A DNA stretch of 55,020 nt from Patulibacter medicamentivorans (GTDB lineage: Bacteria > Actinomycetota > Thermoleophilia > Solirubrobacterales > Solirubrobacteraceae), in assembly GCF_000240225.1 (NCBI RefSeq), contig NZ_AGUD01000012.1, forward strand, positions 1-55,020, read 5' to 3'. The position numbers were made by a program, and so were the translations under genes. Numbering within the stretch: the first letter of the stretch is position 1; every line of letters starts with the position of its first letter. The notes under the pieces were generated by a model, which saw only the letters and a list, made by a program, of their open reading frames with translations, was not told the DNA's origin and made no database searches. This document shows, piece after piece, positions 1 to 7,320 of this stretch.

Positions 1-1
1 C

Positions 2-826
2 GAGCGCCTGATCCCCTGCTCGCTGGAGCTCGGCGGCAAGGACCCGTTCATCGTCTGCGCCGACGCCGACCTGGAGCGCGCCGCCAACCACGCGCTCTAC
101 TACGCGATGTTCAACGGCGGCCAGACCTGCGTCTCGGTCGAGCGGGTCTACGTCGAGGAGCCGGTCTACGACGAGTTCGTCGCCAAGGTCACCGACAAGG
201 CCCGCGCGCTGCGCAACGACCTGCCGACCGCCCCGGGCTCGACCGACGTCGGGTCGCTGACGATCGCCAGCCAGGTCGACACGGTCCGCGAGCACGTCGA
301 GGACGCCCGCCAGAAGGGCGCCAAGATCGTCGCCGGCGGCGACTTCGACCCGAGTCGCAAGGGCTGGTGGTACCCGCCGACGGTGATGACCGACGTCGAC
401 CACTCGATGGAGTGCATGACCGAGGAGACCTTCGGCCCGACGCTGCCGATCATGAAGGTCGCCGACTCGGAGGAGGCGATCCGCCTGGCCAACGACTCGC
501 CGTACGGCCTGATGGCCTCGGTCTTCACCCGCGACATCGCCAAGGGCGAGCAGATCGCGCGCCGGATCCAGGCCGGCACGGTCCACGTCAACGACGCGCT
601 GATCGGCTACTCCGCGATGGAAGCGCCGATGGGCGGCTGGAAGGACTCCGGCCTCGGCGCTCGCCACGGCGCGGCCGGGATCAAGAAGTACTGCGCGACC
701 CAGACCCTGGTCGTCTCGCGCTTCCACCTCCACAAGGACCCGCACACCTACCCCTACAACGGGCGGATCTTCAAGCTGCTCGGCCGCGGCGTGAAGCTGC
801 TGTACGGCCGCGGCCAGCGCGACTGA
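2..826 (+). CDS. aldehyde dehydrogenase, C-terminal part (5' end outside window)
   Basis: The frame is open from base 2 and ends in TGA at 824-826, so the first roughly 240 codons lie to the left. Visible are the ALDH active-site segments: the general-base Glu in LELGGKDPF right at the window edge and the catalytic Cys in FNGGQTCVS (about nt 128). NAD(P)-dependent oxidation of aldehydes to acids is the family reaction; the substrate is unknown. It is a close tandem paralogue of the next gene (shared GGQTCVSVERVYVE, MTEETFGPTLPIMKVAD and a C-terminal basic tail ending GRGQRD/GRGARD). Confidence 0.93.
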   Translation, partial: ERLIPCSLELGGKDPFIVCADADLERAANHALYYAMFNGGQTCVSVERVYVEEPVYDEFVAKVTDKARALRNDLPTAPGSTDVGSLTIASQVDTVREHVEDARQKGAKIVAGGDFDPSRKGWWYPPTVMTDVDHSMECMTEETFGPTLPIMKVADSEEAIRLANDSPYGLMASVFTRDIAKGEQIARRIQAGTVHVNDALIGYSAMEAPMGGWKDSGLGARHGAAGIKKYCATQTLVVSRFHLHKDPHTYPYNGRIFKLLGRGVKLLYGRGQRD

Positions 827-859
827 CCTGCGTCCGCAGAGTGCGCGGAGCACCGCGCG

Positions 860-882
860 AAACGTGACGCCAGTGTCATCTT
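860..882. promoter_or_regulatory. 23-nt palindromic motif upstream of the second ALDH
   Basis: Core TGACGCCAGTGTCA is an imperfect 14-nt palindrome. Read on the minus strand, the 23-nt block matches 20 of 23 positions of the block at 7261-7283 in front of the GMC oxidoreductase. It sits just upstream of a TAGGAT -10 candidate (910-915). Probably a binding site of a shared regulator that I cannot identify. Confidence 0.6.
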
Positions 883-951
883 CACATGTATGCTTGGCCT
901 GGGGCGGGGTAGGATCGCCCCAGAGCCAGGTCCACGGACGGGAGACGACCG

Positions 952-2520
952 GTGAGCACGACGGACGAGACGGTGGCGGATGCCGCGACCGTGAACGGCA
1001 ACGGCGCCGCGAGCAGCAGCAGCGCGACCGAGATTCCGGTCGTCAACCCGGCGACGGGCGAGATCATCGCGCACGTCCCGGACAGCGGGCCCGAGGAGGT
1101 CCGCCGAGCGGCCGAGCGCGGGCGCGCGGTCCAGCCGGCCTGGGCGGCGCTCGGCTACGAGGGACGCGGCCGCGTCCTGCGGCGGGCGCAGAAGTGGATC
1201 GTCGACAACAAGGACGAGTTCATCCGGACGATCGTGTCCGAGACGGGCAAGGCCTGGGAGGACGCCCAGGTCGCCGAGGTCTCCTACGGCGCCGCGGCAT
1301 TCGGGTTCTGGGCCGACAACGCCGAGAAGTACCTGTCCGACGAGAAGGTCAAGACGGCGACGCCGCTGCTGAAGGGCAAGAAGCTGATCGTGCGCCAGGC
1401 GCCGCTCGGCCTGATCGGCGTCATCGGCCCGTGGAACTACCCGTTCACGAACAGCGTCGGCGACTCGATCCCGGCCCTGGCAGCCGGCAACAGCGTGATC
1501 CTCAAGCCGTCGGAGGAGACCCCGCTGACGTCGATCATGATGGAGCGCGCGCTGCGCGAGTGCGGGATGCCGGAGGGCGTCTTCCAGACGGTCACCGGCC
1601 GCGGGGCGACCGGCGGCGCGCTGGTCGACGTGGTCGACATGATCATGTTCACCGGCTCGACCAAGACCGGCAAGCTGGTGGCCAAGGCCGCGGCCGAGCG
1701 GCTGATCCCCTGCTCGCTGGAGCTCGGCGGCAAGGACCCGTTCGTCGTCCTCGCCGACGCCGACCTGGAGCGGGCGGCCAACCACGCCGTCTTCTACTCG
1801 ATGTTCAACGGCGGCCAGACCTGCGTCTCGGTCGAGCGCGTCTACGTCGAGGCTCCGGTCCACGACGAGTTCGTCGCCAAGGTCGTCGAGAAGGTCAAGG
1901 CGCTGCGCCAGGGCGTGCCGAACGGCCCGGGCGCGATCGACGTCGGCTCGCTGACCTTCCCGCCGCAGCTGGAGACGGTCCGCCAGCACGTCGACGACGC
2001 CCGCGCGAAGGGCGCGCAGGTGCCGGTCGGCGGCAACCCCGATTCGAGCGCCAAGGGGCTCTTCTACCCGCCGACGGTCCTGACCAACGTCGACCACACG
2101 ATGGAGGCGATGACCGAGGAGACCTTCGGTCCGACGCTGCCGATCATGAAGGTGGCGGACGTCGAGGAGGCGATCGAGAAGGCCAACGACTCGCCCTACG
2201 GCCTGATGGCGACGGTCTTCACCAAGGACCTCGAGAAGGGCGAGCAGGTCGCGCGCCGGCTCGAGGCCGGGATGGTCCACGTCAACGACGCGCTGATGGG
2301 CTACACGGCGCTCGAGCTGCCGATGGGCGGCTGGAAGACCTCGGGCATCGGCTCGCGGCACGGGGCCGGCGGGATCCGCAAGTACACGAAGACCCAGTCG
2401 ATCGTGATCTCGCGGTTCAACCTCAAGAAGGATCCGCACGAGTACCCCTACACCGGCCGCAACTACAAGCTGATCGGCCGGATCGTGAAGTTCTTCTACG
2501 GCCGCGGGGCCCGGGACTAG
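952..2520 (+). CDS. aldehyde dehydrogenase
   Basis: 522-residue NAD(P)-dependent ALDH of normal length with an extra 20-25 residue Ser/Ala-rich N-terminus. Motifs: cofactor-binding segment GPWNYPFTNS (about residue 161), LELGGKDPF with the general-base Glu near 257, catalytic Cys in GGQTCVS near 290, and EETFGPTLP near 386. GTG start with a GGGAGA ribosome site 5-6 nt upstream. The C-terminal tail (NLKKDPHEYPYTGRNYKL...) is shared with the partial paralogue upstream and looks like that of membrane-associated long-chain ALDHs. The shared palindrome with the GMC oxidoreductase at 7321 suggests joint control of an alcohol/steroid-like oxidation route; the substrate is not known. Confidence 0.95.
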   Translation: MSTTDETVADAATVNGNGAASSSSATEIPVVNPATGEIIAHVPDSGPEEVRRAAERGRAVQPAWAALGYEGRGRVLRRAQKWIVDNKDEFIRTIVSETGKAWEDAQVAEVSYGAAAFGFWADNAEKYLSDEKVKTATPLLKGKKLIVRQAPLGLIGVIGPWNYPFTNSVGDSIPALAAGNSVILKPSEETPLTSIMMERALRECGMPEGVFQTVTGRGATGGALVDVVDMIMFTGSTKTGKLVAKAAAERLIPCSLELGGKDPFVVLADADLERAANHAVFYSMFNGGQTCVSVERVYVEAPVHDEFVAKVVEKVKALRQGVPNGPGAIDVGSLTFPPQLETVRQHVDDARAKGAQVPVGGNPDSSAKGLFYPPTVLTNVDHTMEAMTEETFGPTLPIMKVADVEEAIEKANDSPYGLMATVFTKDLEKGEQVARRLEAGMVHVNDALMGYTALELPMGGWKTSGIGSRHGAGGIRKYTKTQSIVISRFNLKKDPHEYPYTGRNYKLIGRIVKFFYGRGARD

Positions 2521-2534
2521 CTCGATCGAGGCGA

Positions 2535-2563
2535 CGCGGCCGCCTGGAGCTCAGGCGGCCGCG
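2535..2563. terminator. 12-bp perfect hairpin between convergent genes
   Basis: CGCGGCCGCCTG and CAGGCGGCCGCG form a perfect 12-bp stem with a 5-nt loop. It lies 14 nt after the ALDH stop and covers the stop codon of the convergent Cys-rich gene. No T tract, as is usual in GC-rich actinobacteria. Likely bidirectional terminator. Confidence 0.65.
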
Positions 2564-3009
2564 GTGACGCCGCGCTGCCCGACCTCGTTGCGCAGGCCCA
2601 CGCAGCCCTCGCAGTCGATGCAGCCCACGCAGCCGACGCAGCTGCGGCAGCCGACGCAGGCGACGCAGCTGGTGCAGTCCTCGCAGCGCAGGCAGAGCAG
2701 CAGCGCGGCCGAGCCGCTGCACCAGCCGCTGAGCAGGACCGCGGTCGAGGCCAGGATCCCGACCGAGCCCGCCACGGCGCTGCTGGCGGCGACCAGCGCC
2801 GACCCGGCGACCGCGGCGCTGCCGGCGACCGCGCTCGAGCCGGCGACGACGGCGCTGCCCGCCACGGCGGCCGATCCGGCGACGGCGACGCTGCCCGCGA
2901 CGGCGGCCGACGAGTGGACGGCGGCGCTGCCGGCGACAGCGACCGACGACCGCACGGCGATGCTGCCGGCGATCGACTCGTCGGCGGGCGGGGCGGGCTG
3001 CTCGCTCAC
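2551..3009 (-). CDS. Cys-rich CxxC-array protein with Ala-Val-Gly-Ser repeat domain
   Basis: 152 residues, no family I can name. Residues about 10-85 are a low-complexity run built on a six-residue period of the type AVAGSA (VAGSAAVAGSAVVAGS), which could form a beta-helix-like rod. Residues about 85-107 are hydrophobic (GILASTAVLLSGWCSGSAAL), a possible membrane segment. Residues about 110-140 hold a run of Cys every third residue (CEDCTSCVACVGCRSC..., about 11 Cys). Third codon positions are almost all G/C on this strand, which supports coding here and not on the opposite strand. The GTG start has a TAGCGT hexamer 6 nt upstream (3016-3021), so a leaderless transcript is likely. Metal binding or disulfide cross-linking is inference. 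Confidence 0.75.
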   Translation of the reverse strand: MSEQPAPPADESIAGSIAVRSSVAVAGSAAVHSSAAVAGSVAVAGSAAVAGSAVVAGSSAVAGSAAVAGSALVAASSAVAGSVGILASTAVLLSGWCSGSAALLLCLRCEDCTSCVACVGCRSCVGCVGCIDCEGCVGLRNEVGQRGVTAAA

Positions 3010-3015
3010 GGCTCC

Positions 3016-3021
3016 ACGCTA
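3016..3021 (-). promoter_or_regulatory. -10 hexamer of the CxxC gene
   Basis: TAGCGT on the minus strand, 6 nt before the GTG start; it supports this start codon and a leaderless mRNA. Confidence 0.6.
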
Positions 3022-3152
3022 GCGCCGGTGCCGGCGCGCGTCCACGGATGCGCTTCCCATTCGTTCAAGACCGCGGCGGGGCGCCGCCGTACTGTCCGGT
3101 CGGTCCCCGCCCGGCCCCGCCGCGGCGCCGCACGACCCCGAGGAGCGACCCG

Positions 3153-3569
3153 ATGGGCGCCGAGGCCAGCACCACCACCCAGGTCTTCTACCCGACGCTG
3201 CACTACCGCGACCCGGCCGCCGCGATCGACTGGCTGGTCGAGGCCTTCGGCTGCCAGCGGCTGTTCGCCGCGACCGGGCCGGACGGCGCGATCGGCCACG
3301 CCGAGCTGACCTTCGAGGGTGCCGTCCTGATGGTCGGCCCGGTCACCGACGGCCCGACCTGGAGCGGCCATGCCGGCGAGGGCCGCGTCTACCTGGCGCT
3401 GGACGACGTCGACGGCCTGGCCGCGCGGGTCCGGGCGGCCGGCGGCGAGCTGCTGCGAGGACCGGCCGACACCGACTACGGCTCCCGCGAGTGCACCGTG
3501 CGCGACCCCGAGGGCAACCTCTGGAGCTTCGGCACCTACCGCCCGGCGGTGCCCGCTCCCACGGCCTGA
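3153..3569 (+). CDS. VOC-superfamily (glyoxalase/bleomycin-resistance-like) protein
   Basis: 138 residues with the vicinal-oxygen-chelate pattern: FYPTLHYRDPAAAIDWLVEAFG at the N-terminus, GHAELTFEGAVLMVG, then YLALDDVDGLAARVRAAGGE and a C-terminal YGSRECTVRDPEGNLWSFGTY. The Glu in the EGNLWSFG region and the N-terminal His are the usual metal-ligand positions. ATG chosen for its GAGGAG ribosome site 7 nt upstream, instead of an in-frame start further up. Resembles the PhnB/YdcG-type single-domain group. Substrate unknown. Convergent with the HAD gene. Confidence 0.88.
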   Translation: MGAEASTTTQVFYPTLHYRDPAAAIDWLVEAFGCQRLFAATGPDGAIGHAELTFEGAVLMVGPVTDGPTWSGHAGEGRVYLALDDVDGLAARVRAAGGELLRGPADTDYGSRECTVRDPEGNLWSFGTYRPAVPAPTA

Positions 3570-3589
3570 GCGCGGGCGGGGCCGCTCAG
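3566..3589. terminator. small hairpin joining two convergent stop codons
   Basis: CTGAGC and GCTCAG (6-bp arms, 12-nt GC-rich loop) include the TGA of the VOC gene on one strand and the TGA of the HAD gene on the other. Possible bidirectional terminator. Confidence 0.35.
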
Positions 3590-4224
3590 CGCAGGTGGAC
3601 CCCGAGCAGCGCCTCCAGCTGCGGGATCGTCTCGTCCGCGGTCCGGTGCAGGACGGTCCGCATCCCGAGCGCCTCGGCCGGCGGCAGGTTGAACGGCAGG
3701 TCGTCGACGAAGACGCAGGCGCGCGGGTCGAGGCCGATCCGGCGGGCGCCGATCCGGAAGATCTCGGGGGCGGGCTTGCGCATCCGCTCCTCGTGGCTGA
3801 GGACGACCGCGTCGAAGGCCTCGATCAGGAACGCCTCGTCGTAGCGCAGGCCGTCGCCCCACGAGTTCGAGATCAGCCCCGTGCGGACGCCGACGTCGTG
3901 GGCCTGGCGGACGGCCGCGACCATCGCCTCGTCCGGGTGCAACGCCTCGAACAGCCGCGCGACCAGGCCGTCCGCCCGTCCGGGAGCCAGGCCGAGCAGC
4001 TTGGCCAGCCGCCGCCCGAACGCCTCGTCGCCGATGTCGCCCTGCTCGAGGCCCTTGAGCAGGTCGCGGGCGTCGCGGTCGTGGCGGAAGCGGTCGGCGA
4101 CCGCGTCGGGGTCCAGGCCCTCGGCGGCCGAGAAGGCGCGGAAGGCGGCGAAGACGTTGCTGGTGAGGACGCCGCCGTAGTCGATCAGCAGGCCCCGGAC
4201 CGGCGGCCGGTCGGCGGTGCTCAC
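3586..4224 (-). CDS. HAD-superfamily hydrolase (ACAD10 N-terminal type)
   Basis: 212 residues. Motif I reads LLIDYGGVLTSN, so the second Asp of DxD is Gly, as in the FDxGGVL subgroup found in ACAD10-like and sEH-like HADs; motif II TGLISNSW; Lys in RMRKPAPEIF; motif IV VFVDDLPFN. GTG start overlaps the upstream kinase stop (GTGA), so the two genes are translationally coupled. Pairing HAD with an APH-type kinase repeats the domain order of ACAD10. Likely acts on a phosphorylated acyl intermediate or product of that kinase (inference). Confidence 0.9.
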   Translation of the reverse strand: MSTADRPPVRGLLIDYGGVLTSNVFAAFRAFSAAEGLDPDAVADRFRHDRDARDLLKGLEQGDIGDEAFGRRLAKLLGLAPGRADGLVARLFEALHPDEAMVAAVRQAHDVGVRTGLISNSWGDGLRYDEAFLIEAFDAVVLSHEERMRKPAPEIFRIGARRIGLDPRACVFVDDLPFNLPPAEALGMRTVLHRTADETIPQLEALLGVHLR

Positions 4225-5318
4225 GCGGCCGACCCCTGGGCCAGCTCCAGGGCGTGGCGGGCGAGCAGCGGGACGCCCTGCTCGAGCGCGGCGAAGAACG
4301 GGTCGTCGGTCGAGCCGGCGCGGTGGCGCTTGTAGGAGCCCTCCAGGAAGACCGCCGACTTCCAGATCGCCAGCGCCTGGTACCAGCCGACCTCGGCCAG
4401 CTCGCGGCCCGAGCCGGCGGCGTAGCGCTCGAGGATCTGGGCGCGGCTGGGGAAGCCCGGGCCGGCAGTGACCGGCGTCAGCTCGGCCATCGGTCCCGAC
4501 GCGCCGCCGCCCTCGTTGTAGGTCGCGGTCAGGTAGCCGACGTCGGCCAGCGGATCGCCGATCGTCGACAGCTCCCAGTCGAAGATCGCGGTCAGGCGGA
4601 TGTCGCGCCCGCCGGCCGTGGACCCCGGGCCGAACATCACGTTGCCGAGCCGGTAGTCGCCGTGGACCAGCGTCGACTCGCGCTGCACCGGTCGCCGCTC
4701 GGCCAGCCAGGCGGCGGTCTCCTCGACCTCGGGGACGGCGCGGGTCGCGTTCAGCTCCCAGAGCCCGCCGAACCGCCGCAGCTGCCGCTCCAGGTAGCGG
4801 TCGTCGCCCTTGCCGAACCACTCCAGGCCGGCGCCGCGCCAGTCGACGGCGTGCAGCTCGACCAGCGCGTCGACGAGCTCCTCGATCAGCGGCGCGTGCG
4901 TCGACTCGGGGACGAAGCGCTCCGGAAGCGTGGTCGAGATCACGTCGCCGGCGACCCGCTCCATCACGTAGAAGGGGCCGCCGATCGTCGTCTCGTCCTC
5001 GTGGATCAGCAGCACCCGCGGGGTCCGGACCGGCTGCGACTCGAGCGCGCGCAGCAGCCGTGCCTCGCGGATCACGTCGTGGGCGCTCGGGGGCAGCGGC
5101 GGCCGCGGCGGGCGCCGCAGCACGACCTCGGCGTCGCCGCGCCGGATCAGGTAGGTGATGTTGCTGTGGCCGTCGCCGATCGGGTCCGCCTCGATCGGGC
5201 CGCTGCCGATGCCCGCGGCGTCGAGGACCGCCTCCAGCGGCTGGCGGACCAGCAGCGGCGGGCGCTCCTGGGCGGCGGCCTCCTCGGGCGTGTCGACGAT
5301 CGACGGGCTCGCGCTCAT
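4221..5318 (-). CDS. APH-family phosphotransferase (ACAD10/11- and LvaA-like kinase)
   Basis: 365 residues. Kinase-like motifs: IGDGHSNITYLI glycine-rich segment near residue 47, catalytic loop LVHGDYRLGNVMF near 220, and the metal-binding IFDWELSTIGDPLADVGYL near 245. This DWELST..GDPLAD signature is typical of the APH domain of ACAD10/ACAD11 and of bacterial LvaA-type kinases, which phosphorylate 4-hydroxyacyl-CoA on the way to beta-oxidation. That function is inferred by family here. First gene of a two-gene operon with the HAD; a TAGCAT hexamer 6 nt before ATG indicates a leaderless start. No acyl-CoA dehydrogenase partner is seen nearby. Confidence 0.92.
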   Translation of the reverse strand: MSASPSIVDTPEEAAAQERPPLLVRQPLEAVLDAAGIGSGPIEADPIGDGHSNITYLIRRGDAEVVLRRPPRPPLPPSAHDVIREARLLRALESQPVRTPRVLLIHEDETTIGGPFYVMERVAGDVISTTLPERFVPESTHAPLIEELVDALVELHAVDWRGAGLEWFGKGDDRYLERQLRRFGGLWELNATRAVPEVEETAAWLAERRPVQRESTLVHGDYRLGNVMFGPGSTAGGRDIRLTAIFDWELSTIGDPLADVGYLTATYNEGGGASGPMAELTPVTAGPGFPSRAQILERYAAGSGRELAEVGWYQALAIWKSAVFLEGSYKRHRAGSTDDPFFAALEQGVPLLARHALELAQGSAA

Positions 5319-5324
5319 GGGCCG

Positions 5325-5330
5325 ATGCTA
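5325..5330 (-). promoter_or_regulatory. -10 hexamer of the kinase-HAD operon
   Basis: TAGCAT on the minus strand, 6 nt before the ATG. Confidence 0.6.
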
Positions 5331-5476
5331 TGCGGTGCGCGGCCGCGGCGGGCACGTGACTGGCTGCGCAGCCAGCCGGGGTGGGGTACCGGCGGCCGGG
5401 GCGCGTGAGGCCGGGGACGGATGCGCGACGGACCCGCCCTTCACCCGCGCGCCACTCGCATCAGGACGGCCGGGCC

Positions 5477-5482
5477 TACACT
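5477..5482 (+). promoter_or_regulatory. -10 hexamer of the small membrane protein-sixA operon
   Basis: TACACT, 6 nt before the GTG start at 5489. Confidence 0.6.
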
Positions 5483-5488
5483 CGAAGC

Positions 5489-5719
5489 GTGAGCCGCCCG
5501 CAGCCGACGAGTCCCCGGATCGCCCGCGGCGTCGGACTGACCGCGCTGGTCGCGATGGCCGCGGGCCTGGCCTGGACGCTGTGGATGGCCACGATCGGGC
5601 GGCTGTTCGCGGCCGTCCGGGGCCCTCGCGCCCGCGGCTTCGACCTGATCGCGCGGGCCCGTCGCCCCCGCCGCCCGCGCCCGCGTCGGCGCGCGACCCC
5701 GGCGGTCGAGGGCCGGTGA
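5489..5719 (+). CDS. small single-pass membrane protein, Arg-rich C-terminus
   Basis: 76 residues. A hydrophobic stretch at about residues 13-37 (GLTALVAMAAGLAWTLWMATIG) is followed by a strongly basic tail (RARRPRRPRPRRRATP). No family recognised. The GTG start is set by the -10 hexamer 6 nt upstream and the gene overlaps the SixA start by 4 nt (GTGA), which argues that it is a real coupled gene and not noise. Confidence 0.6.
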   Translation: MSRPQPTSPRIARGVGLTALVAMAAGLAWTLWMATIGRLFAAVRGPRARGFDLIARARRPRRPRPRRRATPAVEGR

Positions 5720-6183
5720 GCGGGGTGCGAGAGCTGCTGCTGCTCCGCCACGGGACGGCCGAGGACCACGGCGTCCGCCCGGACGCCGAGCGCGACCTGA
5801 TCCCGCGCGGCGAGCGGCAGGCCGCCGGCGCCGGGCGCGCCCTGGCGCGGCTCGACATGGTCCCCGACCTGGTCCTGGCCTCGCCCAAGGTCCGCGCCTG
5901 GCGGACCGCCGTCCTGGCCTGCGAGGTGCTCGGCCTGGAGCCGGTCGAGCACGGCGCGATCGTCGGCCTCGATCGGGACGAGGCGCTGCTCGCCGCCGGC
6001 TTCGGCCACCGCGTGATGCTGGTCGGCCACGAGCCCGACCTGTCGCAGGTGATCCACGACCTGACCGGCGCCCGCTGCCGGCTCCGCAAGGGCGGCCTGG
6101 CGGTCATCGAGCTGGACGGCTCGCGGGGCGAGCTGCAGGCGCTGCTGCGGCCCCGCGACCTGCTGCGGATCGCCGGGGCCTGA
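5716..6183 (+). CDS. sixA: SixA-type phosphohistidine phosphatase
   Basis: 155 residues, normal length for SixA. Histidine-phosphatase motif LLLRHGTAE at residues 7-15, conserved Arg in the ASPKVRAWRTA segment and the second catalytic His in MLVGHEPDLSQ. Members remove phosphate from phospho-His proteins (E. coli SixA acts on the PTS phosphocarrier NPr); the target here is unknown. GTG start overlaps the preceding small gene. Confidence 0.9.
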   Translation: MSGVRELLLLRHGTAEDHGVRPDAERDLIPRGERQAAGAGRALARLDMVPDLVLASPKVRAWRTAVLACEVLGLEPVEHGAIVGLDRDEALLAAGFGHRVMLVGHEPDLSQVIHDLTGARCRLRKGGLAVIELDGSRGELQALLRPRDLLRIAGA

Positions 6184-6289
6184 CTGCGGCCGCCTCGCGG
6201 CGCGCCATCGGACGCCGCCGAGCGGCCGGCGCGACGCGCCCGCACGCCCGCTTCCGTGACCGACGTCGCCGCCTGCGAGACTCGGCCCC

Positions 6290-7213
6290 ATGCCCGAGCT
6301 GCCGGAGATCGAGGCCACGGTCCGCCTGCTCGACGCCGCCGTCCGCGGCGCCGAGGTCGACAGCGCGCGGGCGCCCGGACTGGCCACGATGCGGACCTTC
6401 GCCCCGTCGCTGGACGCGCTCGCCGGCGGCACCTGCAGCGGCCTGCGGCGGCGCGGCAAGCTGCTGCTCGTCGGCTTCGAGGGCGGCGGGCTCGAGGCGC
6501 CCGCGACCCTCGTCCTGCACCTGATGAGCGCCGGTCGGCTGCAGCTGTGGGAGAAGCGGGCCGGCCCGCGCGACCGGACGGTGCGGCTGGTGGTGCGCCT
6601 GCGCGGCGGGGCCGACGGCTTCGCCGAGGAGCGCGAGTTGCGGCTGCGCGAGTTCGGCACCAAGCAGGCCGCCTGGGGCAAGCTGCTGCTCGACGACCAG
6701 GTCGCCGTCGACGAGACGATCTCGCACCTCGGACCGGAGGCGTGGCCGGACCCGCCCGACCTGACCGAGCTGCCGCCGCGGCGAACGCTGCGCGGGGCGA
6801 TCCGCGACCAGCGGGTGATCGCCGGGATCGGCCGGACCTGGGCCGACGAGATCCTCTGGACGGCGAAGCTCGCGCCGCTGCGCCGCTGCGGCGACCTCGA
6901 CGACGAGCAGCGAGCGCGGTTGCGGCAGGCGATGATCGACGTCCTCGGCGGGGCGCTCGGCCTGTACATGGACGGGGGCGTCGATCCCGCCGACCCCGAC
7001 GGCAAGCCCCGCAAGCCGCTGGCGCTGCCGCTGCCCGACAAGCTGCCGCTGCCGCTGCTCGTCCACCGCCGGACCGGCCAGCCGTGCCCGCGCGACGGCA
7101 CGACGCTGCTCGCCGTCCACTACGAGGACGACGAGATGACCTACTGCCCGACCTGCCAGACGGGCGGCAAGCCGTACAAGGACCGGCGGCTGTCGCGGTT
7201 GCTCAAGGACTGA
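6290..7213 (+). CDS. Fpg/Nei-family DNA glycosylase with altered zinc finger
   Basis: 307 residues. N-terminal MPELPEIE gives the catalytic Pro2 and Glu3; RRRGKLLLV holds the conserved Lys; the H2TH region includes IGRTWADEILWTAKLAP. The C-terminal zinc-finger region reads GQPCPRDG...TYCPTCQTGGKPYKDRRL: the second Cys of the first CxxC is Asp, and the residue before TYCP is Met/Glu where Fpg has the loop Arg. Base-excision repair of oxidised bases is the family role. A GAGACT hexamer 7 nt before ATG fits a leaderless start. Somewhat longer than the 270-290 residues typical of Fpg. Confidence 0.93.
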   Translation: MPELPEIEATVRLLDAAVRGAEVDSARAPGLATMRTFAPSLDALAGGTCSGLRRRGKLLLVGFEGGGLEAPATLVLHLMSAGRLQLWEKRAGPRDRTVRLVVRLRGGADGFAEERELRLREFGTKQAAWGKLLLDDQVAVDETISHLGPEAWPDPPDLTELPPRRTLRGAIRDQRVIAGIGRTWADEILWTAKLAPLRRCGDLDDEQRARLRQAMIDVLGGALGLYMDGGVDPADPDGKPRKPLALPLPDKLPLPLLVHRRTGQPCPRDGTTLLAVHYEDDEMTYCPTCQTGGKPYKDRRLSRLLKD

Positions 7214-7260
7214 GCGAGCGGCGCGAGGCGCACGTCGACCCCGCAGGCGCGCTCCAGGCT

Positions 7261-7283
7261 AAGATGACGCATGCGTCACGTTT
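7261..7283. promoter_or_regulatory. 23-nt palindromic motif upstream of the GMC oxidoreductase
   Basis: Core TGACGCATGCGTCA is a perfect 14-nt palindrome. Flanks AAGA/CGTTT are also shared with the motif at 860-882 (20/23 identical, opposite orientation). Centre is about 49 nt before the ATG at 7321. Candidate operator of a shared regulator. Confidence 0.65.
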
Positions 7284-7320
7284 GGTGCTTGGCGCGTGCA
7301 CGGACACGGCGGGGAGAGCG

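Noticed and set aside
860..882. KstR-like operator for sterol degradation
   Set aside because: The half-sites are TGAC/GTCA, not the AAC/GTT arms of KstR sites; no KstR or ring-degradation genes in the window.
2564..3022. Thr/Gln/Pro-rich plus-strand frame (152 codons)
   Set aside because: Exact antisense of the CxxC-array gene. Third-position bias and the -10 hexamer favour the minus strand.
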